From NCBI GenBank assembly GCA_021825365.1, contig JAKAHR010000003.1, positions 88,390 through 152,389 of the forward strand: a stretch of DNA of 64,000 nucleotides, written 5' to 3'. The stretch is from Nitrospirota bacterium (GTDB lineage: Bacteria > Nitrospirota > Thermodesulfovibrionia > Thermodesulfovibrionales > UBA6898). Positions 58,188 to 64,000 of this stretch are shown in pieces. Numbering within the stretch: position 1 is the stretch's first letter; each line of letters begins with the position of its first letter. The notes under the pieces were generated by a model, which saw nothing but the letters and a program-made list of their open reading frames with translations, did no database searches and was not told the origin of the DNA. Position numbers and translations under genes: made by a program.

Positions 58188-59388
58188 TCAGATCAGGTCG
58201 AGCGCCTGCTTCAGGTCGGCGATGAGGTCGTCCACGTCTTCGAGCCCGAGCGCGAGCCTGACGAGGTTGTCGACCATCCCGATCGACTGACGGTATTCCT
58301 CGGGGTAGTCGAAGAAAGACATGGTCGACATCTGCGTCACCAGGCTCTCGCTTCCGCCGAGGCTCGGCGTGATGAGGAAGAGATCGAGGGAGTCGATACA
58401 TTTCCGTGTCTCCGCATTGCCGCCCTTGACGAGGAAGCTGATGACGCTGCCGAAGCCCTTCATCTGCTCCATGCCGGTCCGGTGGTCGGGATGCGAGGGA
58501 AGTGCCGGGTACCAGACCTTCTCGACCTTCGGGTGCGCCTCGAGCATCTGCGCCACCGCCAGGCCGGCCCTGTTGTGGTGCTCCATGCGCATGCCGAAGG
58601 TCTTCAGCCCGCGCTCCAGCAGGAAGCAGGTGAGCGGCCCCGGGGTTGCGCCCATCATGCGCTGCATCTTGTACAGGTCGGTCATGAGCGCCGCAGAACC
58701 GAGCGCGACCCCTGCCATCAGGTCGTTGTGTCCCCCGAAATACTTCGTCGCCGAGTGGACGACCACGTCGACGCCGAGCGCGATCGGCCTGATGTTGTAC
58801 GGCGTGGCGAGGGTAGCGTCGATGATCGTCATGATCCCGCGCTTTTTGGCGACCTTCACGATGGCCGGGATATCGAGGATGCGCAGGTACGGGTTCGTGG
58901 GAGACTCGGTGAAGATGATATTCGTGTTCGGCTTGATCGCCTCTTCTATCGCCTTTGCCGTGGGGTCGACGATGGAATAGCCGATGCCGAACTTGCCGAG
59001 GAAGTTCGTGGCAAAATCCCGCGTCTGGCGGTAGCAGTCACTCGTGAAGACGATATGCGCCCCGGGCTTCATGAAGGTCATGATCGTCAGGAGGACGGCC
59101 GCCATGCCGGAGGAGTAGAGCACCGCGCGCTCGGCCCCCTCTATCGCCGCCAGCTTCCGTTCGCACTCCTGCTGGGTCGGGTTCCCGTAGCGGGCGTATT
59201 CGTGCTCGCGGGAGACCTTGCCCTGTCCCTTCGAGCGCATGAAGTCCTCGACCTCGCCGGCCGTATCGAAATAGTAGTTGGACGTCTGGACGATCGGCGT
59301 CGAAACAGCGTGGTAGGCCTTCGGCAGTCTGCCCAGGCCGTGGATCGCCAGGGTAGAGGGGTGCCATTTCCCCGGGTCTGAGGGTTTC

Positions 59389-59396
<8 letters not shown>
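58188..59396 (-). CDS. Trans-sulfuration PLP enzyme (cystathionine gamma-synthase/lyase family)
   Basis: A 402-residue PLP enzyme of the Cys/Met metabolism family with the PLP Lys218 in '[15 protein letters not shown]', '[21 protein letters not shown]' and 'LSSGMAA'-type phosphate loop ('YSSGMAAVL'). Whether it is a gamma-synthase, beta-lyase, gamma-lyase or O-acetylhomoserine sulfhydrylase cannot be told from sequence. The ATG at 59396 with AAGGAG before was chosen; it overlaps threonine synthase by 8 bases, so homoserine-derived metabolism is the common theme. Confidence 0.87.
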
Positions 59397-60735
<1,339 letters not shown>

Positions 60736-60871
60736 AGAGCACCATCCTTGCTTGTTTGCCGGAAGACCGGCAGTGGTTGTTCAGAAAGGAAGGATATCAT
60801 AACGGCGGGGCTATGATCAACACGCGCTCCGCCGCCGTATACTCGCCGCATCGGACGGGTCCCGCGCCTCG

Positions 60872-63800
60872 TTACTTGTCCAGGACCTCGCGTATCTTCC
60901 GGGCGAAGACCTCGGGTCTCAGGGGCTTTGATATGAAATTGATGTCTTCCCTGATGATGCCCCGCTGCGAGAGCATGTCCGCGGTGTAGCCGCTCATGAA
61001 AAGGAACTTCACCCGCGGATCGATCCCCCGCAGGGCATCATACACCTTCCTGCCGCTCTGTCCGGGCATGATGACATCGCAGATAACAAGACGTATCGCG
61101 TCCCTGTTTTCCCCGAAGAGTCTGACAGCGGAATCCCCGTTCCCCGCCTCGAGGACCGCATATCCGAACTCCTTCAGGAGACTCCTGGCCACCGCCCTGA
61201 CCGCGTCATCGTCCTCGACCAGGAGGACCGTCTCCGTTCCGACGGGCAGGGGCGCCGGGGCCTCCTTCTCATCGGGTTGAGTCACCGCTGCTACCAGGGG
61301 CAGGAATACCTTGAAGACCGTCCCCTGCCCGGGCTCGCTGTAGACATCGATGAACCCGTCATGCTGTTTGATCGTCCCGTAGACCATGGCCAGCCCCAGT
61401 CCGGTCCCCTTGCCCGCCGCCTTGGTGGTGAAGAATGGTTCAAAAATACGCTCCTTCACCTGTTCGTCCATCCCGGTGCCCGTATCGGCGACTGAAACAC
61501 AGGCATAGGCCCCGACCTCTCCGAAGTGATGGGACTGAATGAACAGGTCGTCCATTTCGAAAAGCTCGGTAGTCATGGTCAGCCTGCCGCCGTGCGGCAT
61601 GGCATCCCGGGCATTTACCGCGAGGTTCACCAGGACCTGCTCTATCTGGCCCTGGTCTGCCTCTACAATCAGGTCATGGCCGGCGATGTCAGCCCGAAAT
61701 TCGATCTCCTCGCCGATAATCCGGTCCAGCAACTTCTGCATCCCCCCCGCGATATCGTTGATATTGACCGGCTTGGGGGCTATGACCTGGCGTCTGCTGA
61801 AGGCCAGCAGGCTGTGGGTCAGCTGGGCGGCCCTTTCCGACAAGTCGAGTATCTGCTTCAGGTATTTTCTGGAGGGATCGCCGGCATGCATCCTTTCATT
61901 GCTGATCGTCGCGTATCCGATGATGCCGGTGAGAAGGTTGTTAAAATCATGGGCAACTCCCCCCGCAAGCTGCCCTATCGCTTCCATCTTCTGTGACTGG
62001 AGCAACTCGGCCTCCAGCCTCTTTTTTTCCCTGTCCGCCTTCTTCTCCTCGGTGATATCGCGCCAGATGCCGAGGAAATAGTCACGCCCCCGGACCTGGA
62101 CTATCCGGTTGCTGACATAGACGTCCCGGACTGCTCCGGACTTATGCCGGTGCTGATGCTCAAAATCCAGATCCGCCTGGCTTGCCAGCATCCGCCGCAC
62201 CCGGGCGGACAGTTCATCCGGCGTCCCGGCCGCCTGGATGTCCGGGAGCCTCATGGAGGCGAATTCCTCGTGGGTATACCCCAGCCCCCGGTGGGCCGCG
62301 ACGTTGAACTCCGCAAAGCGCAGGGTCTCCGTGTCGATCAGCACGATACCGTCGGCTGCCTGCGCGAAGATGGAGCTCAGGACCTCCTCCCGCTCCCGCA
62401 GCTTCTCCTCCGCTCCGCGGTGCACGAGGAGCTTCTGGAGTTCATTCGCAACCAGCTGAAGATTCTCCACGTCGCGGGCGTCGTAGTCTTCCGCCTTATT
62501 GCCGACGCCGAAGATTATCCGGACCTTGTCACCCTCGAGCGCCGGGATGCTCATGAAGCGCTCCACCGGCGTATGGCCTGCGGGGAGGCCTTTCCGGTTG
62601 GGCGACAGGGCGAAGTCGTTGTAGACGACGGGCCGCCCGATCCGTACGCAATCCGCCCAATTGCCCGCCCTGTCGAGCGGATAATGGTTATCAAAAGCCG
62701 CCGTGCAGTTTCTTCGCGCCTCACGGTTCCATGCAATCAGCATAATTTCCTTCTGATCGTCACTGACCCGATGGAGAAATCCGATGGAGCTGTCCGTCAG
62801 CCGGACCGCCTCATCCAGCACGTACCCGTAGAGCTCATCATCATCCATATGCAGGGCGCGCATATAGAGGTCCAGCAGGAAGCGGGTGCGCTCCCCGTCC
62901 TTCTGCAGATGCGCCTCGGCCCGCTTGCGTTCGGTGACATCCCTGACGATCTCGATACCGGCGATAATGCGGCCTGCTGCATCCTTCAGGGGAGAAGCGG
63001 TAATCTCGACCGGGACCTGCTTCCCTTCCACCGAGGCGCTTCTCTCCACCGTATGGACCCCTCCGTCCCTGAAGGCCAGGGTGACCGGGCATCCGTCGCA
63101 GACGCTGTCCCTGTCTTCATATGCCTTGTAGCAGTATTCGCCGATATGTTCTCCAACGATATCCCGGTGCACCTGGTTCTGGTACATGATCCGATAGCCG
63201 GCGTCCTGTATGCTGATGCCGTTGCCCATCGCCGCGATAATCGCCTCTGTCTTGTTCATTTCCTCGCGCAGCGCCCTTTCCGCCCTCCTGCGCTCGGTGA
63301 TGTCGCTAAAGACGCAGTGGGTCTGCCTGAAGCCGCCCTGCTCATCATGGCCGATCCGGCCTTCAAAGGTGACGGTGACTATCGTGCCGTCCTTCCTGAC
63401 CATGTCAAATTCAGCGCCATGGACATCTCCCGCTGCCTTGAAGCAGGAGAACCGTTCGAGAAAGAGATCAGCCATGCCGGGCGACAGAAAGGAGCCGAAC
63501 CAGCGACCGATGACTTCATCGCGGCAGTATCCGAGCACCCTGAGCCACGCCTCGTTGACGTCGATGATGTGTCCGTCGGAGTTCAGTGACTGGTACGGGA
63601 CCGGGAGCTGCTCATAGAGCAGCCGGAAATGGGACTCGCTCTCCCGCAACGCCCCTTCCGCCCGGTTGCGGTCGGCGATGTGGCCGACAAGCGGCCTGAA
63701 GAGCAGGAAATAGAGGATGGGAAGGGCGATAATCACAAGCAGTAAGGAATCCAGCACCGACTCGAGGAGGAGAGACATCGGGGGCAGGTGGAAAAAAAGA

Positions 63801-63901
63801 AACATGATTATGCCCTCGGCCGTGAAGAGCGCACCCACCGTGATGATCAATAACCTGACGGGCGAGGGGTTGTCCCCTCCGGCAATACATCTGGGCCTCA
63901 T
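60872..63901 (-). CDS. Hybrid sensor histidine kinase with PAS, GAF and receiver domains
   Basis: A 1009-residue hybrid kinase: two membrane helices (about 16-36 and 45-68), PAS (about 85-200), PAS (215-330), GAF (345-510), PAS (515-645), HisKA with His in '[14 protein letters not shown]' (about 673), HATPase (about 770-880) with '[11 protein letters not shown]', and a receiver domain (890-1005) with Asp in '[10 protein letters not shown]'. Since the receiver is attached, a phosphorelay to another protein or self-control is likely. The ATG at 63901 has GGGGAGGT 6 bases upstream. The remaining bases 63902-64000 contain no gene and only weak promoter-like sequence. Confidence 0.92.
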   Translation of the reverse strand: MRPRCIAGGDNPSPVRLLIITVGALFTAEGIIMFLFFHLPPMSLLLESVLDSLLLVIIALPILYFLLFRPLVGHIADRNRAEGALRESESHFRLLYEQLPVPYQSLNSDGHIIDVNEAWLRVLGYCRDEVIGRWFGSFLSPGMADLFLERFSCFKAAGDVHGAEFDMVRKDGTIVTVTFEGRIGHDEQGGFRQTHCVFSDITERRRAERALREEMNKTEAIIAAMGNGISIQDAGYRIMYQNQVHRDIVGEHIGEYCYKAYEDRDSVCDGCPVTLAFRDGGVHTVERSASVEGKQVPVEITASPLKDAAGRIIAGIEIVRDVTERKRAEAHLQKDGERTRFLLDLYMRALHMDDDELYGYVLDEAVRLTDSSIGFLHRVSDDQKEIMLIAWNREARRNCTAAFDNHYPLDRAGNWADCVRIGRPVVYNDFALSPNRKGLPAGHTPVERFMSIPALEGDKVRIIFGVGNKAEDYDARDVENLQLVANELQKLLVHRGAEEKLREREEVLSSIFAQAADGIVLIDTETLRFAEFNVAAHRGLGYTHEEFASMRLPDIQAAGTPDELSARVRRMLASQADLDFEHQHRHKSGAVRDVYVSNRIVQVRGRDYFLGIWRDITEEKKADREKKRLEAELLQSQKMEAIGQLAGGVAHDFNNLLTGIIGYATISNERMHAGDPSRKYLKQILDLSERAAQLTHSLLAFSRRQVIAPKPVNINDIAGGMQKLLDRIIGEEIEFRADIAGHDLIVEADQGQIEQVLVNLAVNARDAMPHGGRLTMTTELFEMDDLFIQSHHFGEVGAYACVSVADTGTGMDEQVKERIFEPFFTTKAAGKGTGLGLAMVYGTIKQHDGFIDVYSEPGQGTVFKVFLPLVAAVTQPDEKEAPAPLPVGTETVLLVEDDDAVRAVARSLLKEFGYAVLEAGNGDSAVRLFGENRDAIRLVICDVIMPGQSGRKVYDALRGIDPRVKFLFMSGYTADMLSQRGIIREDINFISKPLRPEVFARKIREVLDK

Positions 63902-64000
63902 CGAAGCACCTCCCCGCTGACGGACTCGCTAACCTCTATTTATAATTTCGTCAACAAAGCTGTATATCAGCAAGGGGTATGACTCACCGGCCGTCAGGAA

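Overview
The window is GC-rich DNA from a Gram-negative, flagellated bacterium. It has an outer-membrane beta-barrel, L- and P-ring genes and a polysaccharide exporter. It contains no rRNA, tRNA, 16S or other taxonomic marker that I can see. The mix of FlaF/FlbT flagellin regulators, two stator pairs, HD-GYP, PilZ and HDOD signalling proteins and a SynChlorMet-type radical-SAM cassette points to Nitrospirota or a deltaproteobacterial-type lineage. That placement is inference.

Layout. Positions 1-2260 (minus) hold the start of a polysaccharide export operon with its own sigma70-like promoter. Positions 2472-6162 (plus) hold a foldase-like protein, a HAMP membrane protein, a small HELTH metalloprotease and an ABC exporter. 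Positions 6166-13623 hold two back-to-back peptide-modification (RiPP) cassettes. Each has a short Cys-containing precursor candidate, a PqqD-like carrier, radical SAM/SPASM enzyme(s), an HPr-kinase-like ATPase and an S26-type peptidase. Positions 13631-21174 (minus) hold two MotA/MotB stator pairs and a signalling operon with two histidine kinase or response regulator proteins, HD-GYP and PilZ.

Positions 21306-23535 (plus) hold flagellin, a flagellin-linked protein and flaF, driven by a clear sigma28 promoter. Positions 23547-42971 (minus) are one 19.4-kb operon of overlapping genes that looks like a glycosylation island. It includes a 2190-residue multi-glycosyltransferase, TPR/glycosyltransferase/methyltransferase fusions and a dTDP-3-amino-sugar branch (ketoisomerases plus aminotransferase). 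Its flanks (flagellin and flaF on one side, flbT on the other) and a sigma54-like promoter suggest flagellin glycosylation.

Positions 43263-45020 (plus) hold a TPR protein with a sigma28 promoter, then flbT. Positions 45061-55719 (minus) are the rod, ring, hook and junction genes flgF-G-A-H-x-I-J-M-N-K-L-fliK-flhX. A sigma54-like site precedes flgF and a sigma28 site precedes flgM. Positions 55724-63901 hold a small basic protein, two HDOD proteins, a decayed DGC-domain gene beside a large palindrome, a trans-sulfuration enzyme, threonine synthase and a large hybrid histidine kinase.

Most interesting: the two adjacent RiPP cassettes with plausible precursors, and the giant flagellar glycosylation operon.
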